A stretch of 64,000 nucleotides of DNA from assembly GCA_015075275.1 (NCBI GenBank), contig JABTUU010000001.1:124001-188000 (forward strand), in the 5' to 3' direction. Positions 8,180 through 16,580 of this stretch are shown here, piece after piece. This DNA comes from Anaerolineales bacterium (GTDB lineage Bacteria > Chloroflexota > Anaerolineae > Anaerolineales > Villigracilaceae). The first letter of the stretch is position 1, and each line of letters opens with the position of its first letter. Position numbers and translations under genes: made by a program. The notes under the pieces were generated by a model, which saw nothing but the letters and a program-made list of their open reading frames with translations, was not told the origin of the DNA and made no database searches.

Positions 8180-9070
8180 ATGGACGCAATTTTGCTGGCT
8201 GGCGGCATACCCAGACCGGAAGACCCTCTCTATTCCTATGTAAAAGGCGACGCGAAAGCGCTGGTGGATATCGCAGGTAAACCAATGGTGCAGTGGACGT
8301 TGGATGCGTTGAACGACTCGCAGCATGTGGATAGTGTGATCGTGGCGGGTTTATCGCCTAAAAATCAGTTGCGTAGCGCAAAGCCGTTGCACTATCTGCC
8401 AAATCAGGGGCGTATGTTGGCGAACATTGTCGCAGGAATTAATAAATCGTTGCAATTGAACAAGAACAGCAAATATGTGCTGGTCGCTTCCTCTGATATC
8501 CCTGCGCTTGAAGGACATATGGTGGATTGGCTGGTAGAAACCGCCATGCAAACTGAAGACGATTTGTATTATGGCGTATGTCCGCGCGAGGTGATGGAAA
8601 AGCGCTACCCCGGTTCGAATCGCACCTATAGCCGCCTCAAAGATATAGAACTCTGCGGGTCCGATCTTAACCTCTGCCATGTAAGCGTGGCGACCGATCA
8701 TTTGGACTTGTGGGAATCCCTGCTGGGCGCGCGCAAAAGCCCATTTAAACAGGCGAGCAAGTTGGGCTTAGGGTTGTTGTTTGCGCTGGCAATGCGGCAA
8801 CTGACCTTGGAGCAGGCGGTGACTCGCGTGAGCGAGCGTATTGGCATCAAAGGACGCGCGATCGTTTGGCCCTATGCCGAACCTTGCATGGATGTGGATA
8901 AACCGCATCAACTTGAATTAATGCGCGAAGACCTTGCTAAAAAACAGCGCAAACTTAAGCGAAAGACCGTTGTTAAGAAAGCGACGACTAAAACAACGAA
9001 ACGTTCGACTTCCCCTAAGAAGACGACTCAGACGAAGCCTGCGGCAGCGCCTCGAACTCGCTCCAAATGA
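8180..9070 (+). CDS. Nucleotidyltransferase (MobA/GlmU-like fold) with basic tail
   Basis: A 296-residue protein. The N-terminus AILLAGGIPRPEDPL, a conserved GKPMVQWTLDAL, and VASSDIPAL mark the NTP-transferase fold that binds a nucleotide and transfers it to a sugar, cofactor or similar acceptor. The acceptor cannot be assigned. The last about 45 residues are Lys/Thr/Pro-rich low complexity, likely disordered and able to bind nucleic acid or membranes. The start has a good AAGGAG upstream. The stop overlaps the next ATG by four bases (ATGA at 9067), so coupling with the PAP2 gene is likely. Confidence 0.75.
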   Translation: MDAILLAGGIPRPEDPLYSYVKGDAKALVDIAGKPMVQWTLDALNDSQHVDSVIVAGLSPKNQLRSAKPLHYLPNQGRMLANIVAGINKSLQLNKNSKYVLVASSDIPALEGHMVDWLVETAMQTEDDLYYGVCPREVMEKRYPGSNRTYSRLKDIELCGSDLNLCHVSVATDHLDLWESLLGARKSPFKQASKLGLGLLFALAMRQLTLEQAVTRVSERIGIKGRAIVWPYAEPCMDVDKPHQLELMREDLAKKQRKLKRKTVVKKATTKTTKRSTSPKKTTQTKPAAAPRTRSK

Positions 9071-9627
9071 GTCTTCGCACCTTTCTCGAATGGGACGCGC
9101 GCGCTTCTGAACGAATACGCGTAGCTGAAAAGCCGGGCATAGTGCGTTCCATTGCGGTATTTTTCGCGCATTCGGGTGATTCTTGGTTTTGGGGCATTGC
9201 TATGATCCTGCTCTGGCAATCGGGGAATTCATTCTGGAAAGAATGGGCTGTCGTGCAGTTTGTAGGCATCAGCGTTCTGGCGGCATTGGTAATGGGGATT
9301 AAATTTATCGTGCGGCGCAGACGACCCGAGGGCAAATGGGGCAGCGTCTATCGAAATACCGATCCGCATTCGTTCCCGTCGGGACATGCCGCGCGTTCGT
9401 TTCTGATCGCTACGCTGGCAGCCGGGCTCGGACCTATTGAGTTAGCGATTCTTTTATGGATTTGGGCTCCGCTAGTCGCCTTGGCGCGCGTAGCGATGGG
9501 AGTGCATTACGCTTCAGATATTATTGCCGGCGCAGCGCTCGGCGCATTCTTCGCTTTAGCGACGTTGCGATTGTATGAACCGCTTTTGTTGTGGGCGTCT
9601 CATCTCATCGGCGTTGCTCTTTGGTGA
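9067..9627 (+). CDS. PAP2-family membrane phosphatase
   Basis: A 186-residue membrane protein with all three PAP2 phosphatase motifs: K-x6-RP in KFIVRRRRPEG, PSGH in SFPSGHAAR, and R-x5-H-x3-D in RVAMGVHYASD. Members remove phosphate from phosphatidate, undecaprenyl pyrophosphate or similar lipids. About five hydrophobic segments are visible. It is translationally coupled with the preceding nucleotidyltransferase. The exact lipid substrate is not determined. Confidence 0.88.
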   Translation: MSLRTFLEWDARASERIRVAEKPGIVRSIAVFFAHSGDSWFWGIAMILLWQSGNSFWKEWAVVQFVGISVLAALVMGIKFIVRRRRPEGKWGSVYRNTDPHSFPSGHAARSFLIATLAAGLGPIELAILLWIWAPLVALARVAMGVHYASDIIAGAALGAFFALATLRLYEPLLLWASHLIGVALW

Positions 9628-9707
9628 TAGATTGCTATGGGGGAGACAGCCGCGCGACCGCCGTGTTGAGGATAGTCCGGTAGGTCGGTAAGACAGTTTC
9701 CATAACG

Positions 9708-10169
9708 TTAACTTTTGATTTGCGCCATGTGTTCTTCTATGTGCGCAATACCGCGTTCAACCCAGGCTTGCGGCGTAAGTCCGCCGCCCAGCGTAGCGTG
9801 ATTAGACTCGCGCTTCCACGCTTCAGCGGGCAGTTCGTTCAAGAATTCTGCCAGAGTGCGAACGTCGGTTATAAAATCATCCAGCACTTGATTAAGCGAT
9901 TCATTTGGATCGTAATGTTCGGCGGCATACGCGACGCCGTCGAAGTTCTCAAAGGTAGGAACGTTTTCGGCGACTGTGCGACGCGCGCGCGCCGCATATA
10001 CGAGCCGATGCACATCGCGGGTGTGTGCGGCAACCTGATGTGCGTTCCAGCCGCCTGCTTCTAAAGGCGCGAAAGGATCGTTGACGGCAAGGCACGCTGC
10101 GCGAAATTCCTCCGCTGCGGCGAGCAATCTCTCGATCAATCGGCTGCGATATTTCTGTAACTCTTTCAT
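9708..10169 (-). CDS. DinB-family protein
   Basis: A 153-residue helical protein with WNAHQVAAHTRDVH, a central acidic part and C-terminal GIAHIEEHMAQI. This matches the DinB/maleylpyruvate-isomerase-N four-helix fold, where three histidines bind a metal. Possible His ligands are seen in HQVAAH and AHIEEH. Such proteins are often thiol-dependent transferases, but many have unknown substrates. The start ATG overlaps the stop of the upstream M23 gene (ATGA), so the two are an operon. Confidence 0.75.
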   Translation of the reverse strand: MKELQKYRSRLIERLLAAAEEFRAACLAVNDPFAPLEAGGWNAHQVAAHTRDVHRLVYAARARRTVAENVPTFENFDGVAYAAEHYDPNESLNQVLDDFITDVRTLAEFLNELPAEAWKRESNHATLGGGLTPQAWVERGIAHIEEHMAQIKS

Positions 10170-10879
10170 TCATCCTCCATTGATTCGCATAAAGGAATGC
10201 GATTGCGATTCTCGCTGGCGTTGAGCGGCAAGCCCAAATAAGGCGAGGGATCGAGCGTATTTTTGATGTTCAGCTCGCTCTCAAACTTTCCCGCGTTATC
10301 GCTTTTGACAATTGAAAAGTGCAGGTGTACGCCGACAGGGTTGTTAGGATCGCCCGAATAATCTCCTTGGTAACCGAGCAGCGCCCCCGCTTCGACCGGT
10401 CGCTCTGATGCGCCGGCTGGGAACTCTTCTACGATAAATGAATTGCCGAAGCGATCCGCCATGTGCGTATAGTATAGCCAGATTTGTTGTCCGGGGTGAA
10501 GCGGATCGTTTGGCACGCGTACGATGACCGCAGATTTCCATTCCGGTAGGCGGGTGAGGTAACCGGGGTAAGCCGAGATTACGCGAGTAACGCCAGCCTC
10601 TGCGCCCCCGAAGACGTCAATCCCTTGATGCGCATGGTTAATTCTGAAAGAATCACCCCACAAGAAGCCGACAAATCCGTCAGTGGGAAAGAGAAAGGGG
10701 GCAGCCCCACACTTTGAACCGGCGGTTAGGCTCCAGTCGGGATATGACGCGGGGCGATTTATCCACATACGAAATTTGATGATACGTTCCGTCTGGGGAC
10801 GATACAGCAAATATGCCGCAGCGAGGGCGGCGACGATAGCCGTCGCGACGATGGCGATTATGAAAGCGCGTTTTGACAT
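10166..10879 (-). CDS. M23-family metallopeptidase, membrane anchored
   Basis: A 237-residue protein. Residues 5-25 form a hydrophobic anchor. The M23 (LytM) domain follows with the zinc-binding HQGIDVFGG near residue 83 and the closing VHLHFSI near 195. Such enzymes cut peptide bridges in peptidoglycan, or act as inactive regulators; here the metal-site residues look present. It would act outside the membrane. It is the first gene of a pair with the DinB gene. Its promoter region faces that of the lipoprotein gene at 10968. Confidence 0.83.
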   Translation of the reverse strand: MSKRAFIIAIVATAIVAALAAAYLLYRPQTERIIKFRMWINRPASYPDWSLTAGSKCGAAPFLFPTDGFVGFLWGDSFRINHAHQGIDVFGGAEAGVTRVISAYPGYLTRLPEWKSAVIVRVPNDPLHPGQQIWLYYTHMADRFGNSFIVEEFPAGASERPVEAGALLGYQGDYSGDPNNPVGVHLHFSIVKSDNAGKFESELNIKNTLDPSPYLGLPLNASENRNRIPLCESMEDE

Positions 10880-10967
10880 CGCGCCGAATTATACCCATAA
10901 GCGCTAAAGAACGTTCCGACCTGAGCGAGCGAGTATAATTCGCCCATTCTATTTATTGGAGAAAAAA

Positions 10968-12005
10968 GTGCGCCAACGATTTACGATTCTCTTGATCATT
11001 ATGGCGGTGGCAATGAGCGCGTGCGGCGGAAATGAGCCCGCTCAAACGCCTACGCCGCGCCCTTCGGAAACGCCAATTATCCCGCCTACGCTCACTTCCA
11101 CGCCCACCGTGCCGCTTGCGATTTTGGTTTTGCCCGCCGATCTTGATCCTGAAACTTCGGAGCTTTATCAGAAAACGGTCTATGATCTAGCGCAGGCTTC
11201 AGACATGCGCTTTCAGGTGAGGAATTCATTGGACGTGGACGATTTGACGGAGCCTGGTTTACGGATCGTGATTGCGCTTCCGCCTGACCCGGGCATTGTT
11301 GCGCTTGCCGCCGCTGCGCCGCAGGTGCAATTCTTGGCGCTGAACATTCCGGATGTTTCCGCCGGAGGAAATGTGAGCGCGCTTGCCAGTTCTTCACAAT
11401 TAGATATTGTCGCTTTTCTAGCTGGGTATACGGCGGCGCTGGTTACGGATGAATACCATATTGGCATGATCTTGCCGAAGGACGATCCCGATGCGAAGCG
11501 TGCCGCAGCGGCGTTCCGCAATGGGATGATCTACTATTGCGGATTGTGTCGGGTGATCTATTTTCCCGCTTTTTGCCTCGTCGAAAATCTTCAGCCTTGT
11601 TATCCGCAAAATGTCGAAATCCCAGCGGAAGAAGACCCTGCGCGCTATAACCCCTACGCCGATTACCTGATCCTCCAAAGAGACGTGGACACCATCTTCG
11701 TTCATCCCAGTGTGGCGACGCCCGATTTACTGACGTATATTGGCGTTACCGGCGATTGGCTGATCGGCGCGGCGACTCCCGAGGAGCGCCCGGGCGGATG
11801 GATTATGACGATTCAGCCAGACGAGATCAAGGCGATTCAAAGCGTTTGGTTGCAGTTGGCGGGCGGGCAGGGCGGGCTTACAGTTCAATCGCCTTTGAGT
11901 CTAAGCGATATTGACGCGACCCTGCTTTCGCCTGGAGAACAACGCCTCGTGCAAGAGACTTTGGATGCTTTGCAAAGTGGATTGATCAATACTGCAAATC
12001 CCTGA
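10968..12005 (+). CDS. Bmp/PBP1-like substrate-binding lipoprotein
   Basis: A 345-residue lipoprotein. Starting at GTG 10968, preceded by GGAG six bases upstream, it gives a short basic N-terminus, a hydrophobic stretch and a lipobox-like AMSAC with Cys near residue 18, then a Thr/Pro-rich linker. The body has the two-lobed look of the ABC basic-membrane-protein family (AFLAGYTAALVTDEYHIGMI is a typical segment, and IFVHPS...GDWLIGAAT later). No permease or ATPase lies beside it, so it is an orphan binding protein. A TATAAT at 10932 is a plausible -10. Its 3' end overlaps the antisense receiver gene by 105 bases. Confidence 0.7.
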   Translation: MRQRFTILLIIMAVAMSACGGNEPAQTPTPRPSETPIIPPTLTSTPTVPLAILVLPADLDPETSELYQKTVYDLAQASDMRFQVRNSLDVDDLTEPGLRIVIALPPDPGIVALAAAAPQVQFLALNIPDVSAGGNVSALASSSQLDIVAFLAGYTAALVTDEYHIGMILPKDDPDAKRAAAAFRNGMIYYCGLCRVIYFPAFCLVENLQPCYPQNVEIPAEEDPARYNPYADYLILQRDVDTIFVHPSVATPDLLTYIGVTGDWLIGAATPEERPGGWIMTIQPDEIKAIQSVWLQLAGGQGGLTVQSPLSLSDIDATLLSPGEQRLVQETLDALQSGLINTANP

Positions 12006-12473
12006 TTCAAAGGAGGAGGAGAGAAATGAAGGCTGGACAGATGGATTGATACTCGCTTGCGAGAAATGTTCCCAGCGCTGATCATGTCCCAGCCGCGCCA
12101 TTGCCTTGACCACCAACATGGCAGGGTTCACCGGCTTCGTCAAATATTCGTCGGCAGAACTCAAATTGGCTTCCAACGCCAGTTGAGCGGTGCTGGCTGA
12201 GACCAGTAAGAGGATGGGTCCCGTGCTGGCTTTGCGCAACTTGCCAATCAGTTCCACGCACTCGTCCCGCGTCAGTTGGATATCCACCAACACGAGAGAC
12301 GGGGCAACCAGACGGGCGGCTTGAATCGCATATCGCGGGCTTGATTCGCTGAGCACGATACAAATCCGCTGACTGAAGAGGGCGTCCCATGCCGCGACTG
12401 AATTCGGTTGGTCGGAAACGATCAATACGGTGTGGAGGGGGATTGTGTTTGTGTCGGTTTTCCAGGCGACCAT
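11901..12473 (-). pseudogene. Response-regulator receiver remnant
   Basis: Residues about 15-125 form a recognisable receiver domain: TVLIVSD at the start, LVLVDIQLTR with the probable phospho-acceptor Asp, LLLVSAST with a Ser/Thr, and EYLTKPVNP with the conserved Lys. The remaining 65 residues match no output domain, and the last 105 bases are antisense to the end of the convergent lipoprotein gene. This suggests that the DNA-binding half was lost and the frame now runs on to a chance stop. It could still be a working single-domain receiver. Confidence 0.5.
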
Positions 12474-12496
12474 TTTGGCTTTGCCTTTCTAGTATC

Positions 12497-12526
12497 TTGA
12501 CGGAGAATCCACCGGCGTGTTACACT
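12497..12526 (+). promoter_or_regulatory. Sigma70-type promoter of the GNAT leader
   Basis: TTGACG at 12497-12502 and TACACT at 12521-12526 with an 18-base spacer. It would start a leader RNA of about 210 bases before the first acetyltransferase gene. Confidence 0.6.
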
Positions 12527-12563
12527 CGCGCCTATCAAATTTTCAAAGAAGGAGGCGCGACCC

Positions 12564-12635
12564 ATGTTTTTCAGCAAGATCGTTGTCGGTACACAAGACT
12601 TCACCCATTCCGGGATCGCGCCTGCTCAACCTTAG
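12564..12635 (+). CDS. 23-residue leader ORF before a terminator
   Basis: ATG preceded by AAGGAGGCGCGACCC, a strong ribosome binding site, then 23 codons beginning MFFSKIVVGT and ending in TAG at 12633. Eighteen bases later a terminator-like hairpin begins. The arrangement promoter, short peptide, terminator, resistance-type gene looks like an attenuation leader. The alternative is a remnant of a longer gene, since the first residues also resemble the start of universal stress proteins. Confidence 0.45.
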   Translation: MFFSKIVVGTQDFTHSGIAPAQP

Positions 12636-12652
12636 GATACTTTTGCGTATTC

Positions 12653-12688
12653 AACAGCCGCGGCGTCCCCGCGGCTGTTTTTATTTTA
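12653..12688 (+). terminator. Terminator or attenuator hairpin in the GNAT leader
   Basis: AACAGCCGCGG and CCGCGGCTGTT are perfect 11-base arms around CGTCC, followed by TTTATTTTA. It is placed between the leader ORF and the first acetyltransferase gene. Confidence 0.75.
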
Positions 12689-12743
12689 TGCGCTTCTCAG
12701 CTCCGGCAGAGAGAGAGGAGAAGCGAGACCAGAGGAGAATACC

Positions 12744-13322
12744 ATGTTCGACATTCAAACTCAATTATTCGAAGGCAAAGATATTCGTTTCGGTCCCATT
12801 GACCATGAAAAGGACCCCGAGATCGAATCGAAGTGGATGCACGACTCGGAGTTCATGCGCATGTATAGCCTTGAACCGGCGCGTCCCATGTCGGCGGCGA
12901 TGGTGAAGAAGTCGTATGAAAAGCTCGAGAAAGAGATCGAAGAAGAGAAGAATATGTTTTATTTCACCATCCGCGCCCGCGACGATGACCGCTTGATCGG
13001 CAAGGCTCAGGTCAATCGCATCGAATGGTCGAACGGACATGGATGGGTCGAGTTGGGATTCGGCTCCGCGGACGACCGGCGTAAAGGCTTTGGAACTCAG
13101 GCATTGGGAATGTTACTGCGCTTCGCCTTCAGCGAGTTGAACCTGCACCGCATCAGCGCGCGCGTGCCGGAGTACAACGAAGCCGCGATCGCCCTGTTCA
13201 GGAAATTGGGCTTCATGGAGGAAGTCCGCCGCCGCCAGGCATTGGACCGCGACGGCCGCCGTTGGGACCTGTTAACTTTCGGCTTGTTGAAGGACGAATG
13301 GTCGAAACAGGCTGAAGCGTAG
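12744..13322 (+). CDS. GNAT N-acetyltransferase (RimJ/RimL type), copy 1
   Basis: A 192-residue GNAT of the RimJ/RimL or spermidine-acetyltransferase type. The acetyl-CoA pyrophosphate loop is seen in DDRRKGFGTQALG, followed by the LHRISARV strand and the ALFRKLGFMEE segment, then DGRRWDLLTFGLL near the end. The acceptor may be a protein N-terminus, an amine or a drug. It has a GGAG-type site upstream. Genes 13332 and 13898 are clear paralogues, all in one operon after a leader with a terminator. Confidence 0.85.
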   Translation: MFDIQTQLFEGKDIRFGPIDHEKDPEIESKWMHDSEFMRMYSLEPARPMSAAMVKKSYEKLEKEIEEEKNMFYFTIRARDDDRLIGKAQVNRIEWSNGHGWVELGFGSADDRRKGFGTQALGMLLRFAFSELNLHRISARVPEYNEAAIALFRKLGFMEEVRRRQALDRDGRRWDLLTFGLLKDEWSKQAEA

Positions 13323-13331
13323 GAGGAAGCG

Positions 13332-13901
13332 ATGAGAGACTTGTTACGCGGAGACTTGATCTGCTTTACAGCCGAGGAGCCGGAGACTCTGTCGCGTTCG
13401 GAAGTCCGCTGGCAGACGGATACGGAATTCCATCGGCTGACTGATATTGACCCTGCCATGCTGTTTTCGTCGAAACGCATCCAACAGCGAGCGGAGGAGC
13501 GGATCGAAAAAGGATTCATGCCAAAGCGCTATGCCTTTTATGCGCGCACGCTGGCGGATGACAATCTGATCGGTTTTCTCGTCCTATGGCTGGACTTGGT
13601 GCATAACGAAGTTTGGGTGGGCTTGGGAATTGGCGAGCGCGATTTTTGGGGCAAAGGCTATGGCACCGACATGATGAAGCTGGCTCTGCGCTACGCGTTC
13701 ACGGAATTGAATGCGCATCGCGTGTCGCTGGGTTTGCATTCGTACAATGAACGCGCAAAACGTTCTTATGAGAAGGCAGGCTTTCGCTTTGAAGGCGTCA
13801 CCCGCGAAGATGCCCGCCATGGAGACGTGTACACGGACGGTTTGTGGATGGGCATCCTGCGCGAAGAATGGCTGGCGATGCAGAATGGAGAAAGCAAATG
13901 A
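13332..13901 (+). CDS. GNAT N-acetyltransferase, copy 2
   Basis: A 189-residue GNAT starting ten bases after copy 1 and preceded by AGGAGG. The cofactor loop reads ERDFWGKGYGTDMM and is followed by ELNAHRVSLGL, YNERAKRSYEKAGF and GLWMGILREEW. It is closest to copy 3, sharing the GERD(F/Y)WGKGYG block, which points to tandem duplication. The stop overlaps the ATG of copy 3 (ATGA). The substrate is unknown. Confidence 0.85.
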   Translation: MRDLLRGDLICFTAEEPETLSRSEVRWQTDTEFHRLTDIDPAMLFSSKRIQQRAEERIEKGFMPKRYAFYARTLADDNLIGFLVLWLDLVHNEVWVGLGIGERDFWGKGYGTDMMKLALRYAFTELNAHRVSLGLHSYNERAKRSYEKAGFRFEGVTREDARHGDVYTDGLWMGILREEWLAMQNGESK

Positions 13902-14461
13902 AAGATATTTACACCGGTGAACTGACGCGCTTAATCGTGTTGGAGGCGAAGGAAGGCGCCAAAGCGTTCGCGCGTTGGGACCGCGACTCGGAATTCAAAC
14001 GATATTTGGACAGCGGCGCCGCGAACCTGATCTCGTCAAACAAGATTGAAAAAGAGATCGAAGAGGATGCGAATGAAAATTCACCTCGGTCGTATTCCTT
14101 TGGCGTGCGCGCGTTGACAGGCGACGCGATGATCGGCGTCGTTGACTTGTTCGTCTATAACTGGACGGGACGCGACGCTTTCGTGGGAATTGGTTTTGGC
14201 GAGCGCGACTATTGGGGCAAAGGCTATGGCGCGGACGCAATGAACCTGATCCTGCGCTACGCCTTTACCGAGTTGAACCTGCGGCGCGTGACGCTCAACG
14301 TGTTCGAATACAACCCGCGCGCGATCCGATCTTATGAAAAGGTCGGGTTCCGCCACGAAGGCAGGATTCGGCAGGCGTTGAACAAGGAAGGCAAACGCTG
14401 GGACATGCTCTTCATGGGCATCCTGCGCGAAGAATGGATGACAAGCCGTTTTCAAAATTAG
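13898..14461 (+). CDS. GNAT N-acetyltransferase, copy 3
   Basis: A 187-residue GNAT with ERDYWGKGYGADAMN, ELNLRRVTLNV, YNPRAIRSYEKVGF and MLFMGILREEW. I chose ATG 13898, which overlaps the upstream stop in an ATGA, instead of an earlier in-frame ATG inside copy 2. It is the third of three tandem paralogues. The N-terminal half has diverged most between copies, as expected if the copies accept different substrates. Confidence 0.85.
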   Translation: MKDIYTGELTRLIVLEAKEGAKAFARWDRDSEFKRYLDSGAANLISSNKIEKEIEEDANENSPRSYSFGVRALTGDAMIGVVDLFVYNWTGRDAFVGIGFGERDYWGKGYGADAMNLILRYAFTELNLRRVTLNVFEYNPRAIRSYEKVGFRHEGRIRQALNKEGKRWDMLFMGILREEWMTSRFQN

Positions 14462-14481
14462 ATTGGCAGAATGAGGAAAAT

Positions 14482-15516
14482 ATGAACACAATTCTTGAAA
14501 GACAACAAATCCTGCCGCTCCCTGCGGGGTATTCCGCGCGCGGCGGAAGCATTGACGATTACAAGATCGCTTGCAACCTATTGAATTTATATTCCATGCA
14601 CCTCAACGGGAGCATTGACCTGAACGACCCTGAATTGCTCCGCCTGGATTGGCAGAACGAAGGTTTCGTCCCAGAGACCGATCTGCGTTTGATCTTCGAT
14701 GAGCAGGGAACTCTTGTCGCGTTCGTCGAATGTTGGACAACCCAACAGCCGCCCGTTCACCCATGGATCTATGGATGCGTGCATCCGGAACACTGGGGCA
14801 GGGGAATCGGCGGTCACGTCCTCACATGGGCGGAGGATCATGCGCGTCTCGCGTTGGAGAAATGCGACGCGGAACTGCGAGTCGCGCCGCGCACAGGCTC
14901 GGAGGCGCACAATACAACCAGCGTGGCGTTGTTCAACGCCCTCGGTTGGAAACATATCCGCTCGTTCTTTCGAATGGTTGCCGATCTGGATTCTCAGCCT
15001 GAGGCGCCGACACTCCCAGACGGGATTATCATCCGCCCGTTCGACCCCGAAACGGAAATGGAAGAAGTCTACCGAACATTTGTGGACACATTCAACGATC
15101 ACTTCGGTTTCATCGAACAGCCGTTTGAAAAGGGATTCGCCGAATACAAACATAACATGGTCGAAGAACCCGGCTACACTCCCGAAATGTGGTTCGTGGC
15201 AATGGACGGCGATCAAATGGCGGGCATCTGCATTTGCCGCCGCGAAGATACTGAAGATTCAGAATCGGGCTGGGTAAGCGAACTTGGCGTGCGTCGCGCG
15301 TGGCGCAAGCGCGGACTCGGCTATTCTTTGCTCAAACACGCCTTCGCCGCGTTCCATGCCGATGGCAAAAAACGCGCGGGTCTTGGCGTGGATGCGAGCA
15401 GTCTCACCGGCGCGTTGAAGTTATATGAAAGCGCGGGTATGCGAGTTAAGCGACAGTTCAACCAATTCGAAAAAGAACTCCGCGCCGGTAAAGAATTGGC
15501 TGTAGAATCGTTATAG
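14482..15516 (+). CDS. Double-GNAT acetyltransferase
   Basis: A 344-residue protein with two fused GNAT domains. The first (about 30-165) has HPEHWGRGIGGHVL; the second (about 185-335) has RRAWRKRGLGYSLLKHA and KLYESAGM. Two-domain GNATs include the mycothiol synthase MshD and similar enzymes, but nothing here proves that activity. ATG 14482 follows ATGAGGAAAAT, a fair ribosome binding site; an earlier in-frame ATG at 14434 lies inside copy 3. It ends the acetyltransferase operon, just before a dispersed palindromic repeat. Confidence 0.82.
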   Translation: MNTILERQQILPLPAGYSARGGSIDDYKIACNLLNLYSMHLNGSIDLNDPELLRLDWQNEGFVPETDLRLIFDEQGTLVAFVECWTTQQPPVHPWIYGCVHPEHWGRGIGGHVLTWAEDHARLALEKCDAELRVAPRTGSEAHNTTSVALFNALGWKHIRSFFRMVADLDSQPEAPTLPDGIIIRPFDPETEMEEVYRTFVDTFNDHFGFIEQPFEKGFAEYKHNMVEEPGYTPEMWFVAMDGDQMAGICICRREDTEDSESGWVSELGVRRAWRKRGLGYSLLKHAFAAFHADGKKRAGLGVDASSLTGALKLYESAGMRVKRQFNQFEKELRAGKELAVESL

Positions 15517-15530
15517 GCTATACTCTAAAC

Positions 15531-15583
15531 CGTCCCGTAGATTTTGGATCAAGTTGACAATTATTTCAGAAACTTGCGGGACG
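15531..15583. repeat. CGTCCCG-family palindromic repeat, copy A
   Basis: The ends CGTCCCGTAGATTT and AAACTTGCGGGACG are near-perfect inverted repeats around an AT-rich centre with TTGACAATTATTT. A second copy in the opposite orientation lies at 33248-33301, whose ends are the perfect CGTCCCGCAGGTTT and its complement. Confidence 0.75.
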
Positions 15584-15606
15584 TTCTTGAATTCAAAGGA
15601 GACACC

Positions 15607-15984
15607 ATGAACATCAAATGTGCGTTTTGCCAAACGCCCTATACCCTCAGCCGCATACAGATGATTGACGCTTTGCAGAAAATGGATGCTGAGAAATTAA
15701 CGCATTACGACGCGCACTGTCCGCGTTGCCGACGCGCTACGCGCGTGGAACGCAAACGGGTGGAAATGTTCTTCCCGAACTGGCGTGAAGCGTTAAAACA
15801 ACTTGAAGCGGAGATGCAGGTACATCCGCAGCCTGAAGCGTCATCGGCGATAGAATCTAGACCCGATGCGGCGAAGCAGAAGGAACCTAAGAAGGCGAAA
15901 CCACAACCTGCACCCAAGCCTGCGGCGAAGAAGACTGAAAAGACGAAATCGGCGGCAGAAAACACTGCGGCAAAAAAGAAATGA
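15607..15984 (+). CDS. Small zinc-ribbon protein with basic tail
   Basis: A 125-residue protein. Cys pairs CAFC (residues 5-8) and CPRC (near 39-42) can form a zinc ribbon, and the middle is RVERKRVEMFFPNWREALKQLE. The last about 45 residues are Ala/Lys/Pro-rich and likely disordered, like the tail of the gene at 8180. ATG 15607 has AAAGGAGACACC before it; an earlier in-frame start lies within the repeat and is rejected. It overlaps the HAD gene by four bases (ATGA) and is probably translated with it. The function is unknown. Confidence 0.7.
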   Translation: MNIKCAFCQTPYTLSRIQMIDALQKMDAEKLTHYDAHCPRCRRATRVERKRVEMFFPNWREALKQLEAEMQVHPQPEASSAIESRPDAAKQKEPKKAKPQPAPKPAAKKTEKTKSAAENTAAKKK

Positions 15985-16580
15985 CAATTCGCGCCGTTTT
16001 CTTCGACTTGGGCGGGGTGATCCTTCGCACGGAATATCAAGCGCCGCGGCAGGCTCTTGCCGAGCGCTTTAGCATGGACTATGCCGATATTGACAAACTC
16101 GTCTTCCGGAGCGCGTCCGCCGCGCGCGCCTCAGTAGGGGAGATCTCGGAAGCGGAACACTGGCTGAATGTGGCGCAGACGCTCAAACTTCCAGCGAGCG
16201 AATCGGAACGTTTACAAAAAGAGTTTTTTGCCGGCGATGTGATTGATCGTGAGATTGTGGCGTTTTTGCGCTCTATTAAATCCACGCACACGACCGGGCT
16301 GATCAGCAATGCCTGGAGCGATTTGCGCAGTTATATCGTTCGCGAGAAGTTCGATGACGCTTTTCATTTCATGGTCATTTCGGCGGAGGTGGGCGTTGCG
16401 AAGCCGGCTGAGAAGATTTATCGAATTGCGTTGGAGCAAGCTCAGGTTCAGCCGAATGAAGCGGCATTCGTAGATGATGTGCAGGAAAATATCGAAGCCT
16501 GCGAGAGTCTTGGCATGTTGGGAATCCATTTCACTGATTCTGAGTCGACGCTGAAGCGGCTTAAGATTATTTTGTCGTGA
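15981..16580 (+). CDS. HAD-superfamily phosphatase
   Basis: A 199-residue HAD hydrolase with motif I FFDLGGVIL, motif II LISNAW, the Lys in AKPAEKIYRIAL, and motif III FVDDVQENIEA. The cap lies between residues 15 and 85, typical of subfamily IA. The substrate is probably a small phosphorylated metabolite, not assignable. It is coupled to the zinc-ribbon gene. The last 14 bases overlap the convergent deacetylase gene. Confidence 0.88.
   Translation: MTIRAVFFDLGGVILRTEYQAPRQALAERFSMDYADIDKLVFRSASAARASVGEISEAEHWLNVAQTLKLPASESERLQKEFFAGDVIDREIVAFLRSIKSTHTTGLISNAWSDLRSYIVREKFDDAFHFMVISAEVGVAKPAEKIYRIALEQAQVQPNEAAFVDDVQENIEACESLGMLGIHFTDSESTLKRLKIILS

Noticed and set aside
14587..15216. Minus-strand frame inside the double-GNAT gene
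   Set aside because: Antisense shadow; the GNAT motifs on the plus strand are clear.
12744..15516. GNAT array as a toxin-antitoxin (TacAT-type) set
   Set aside because: No ribbon-helix-helix antitoxin gene is next to them, and the proteins are longer than TacT-type toxins.
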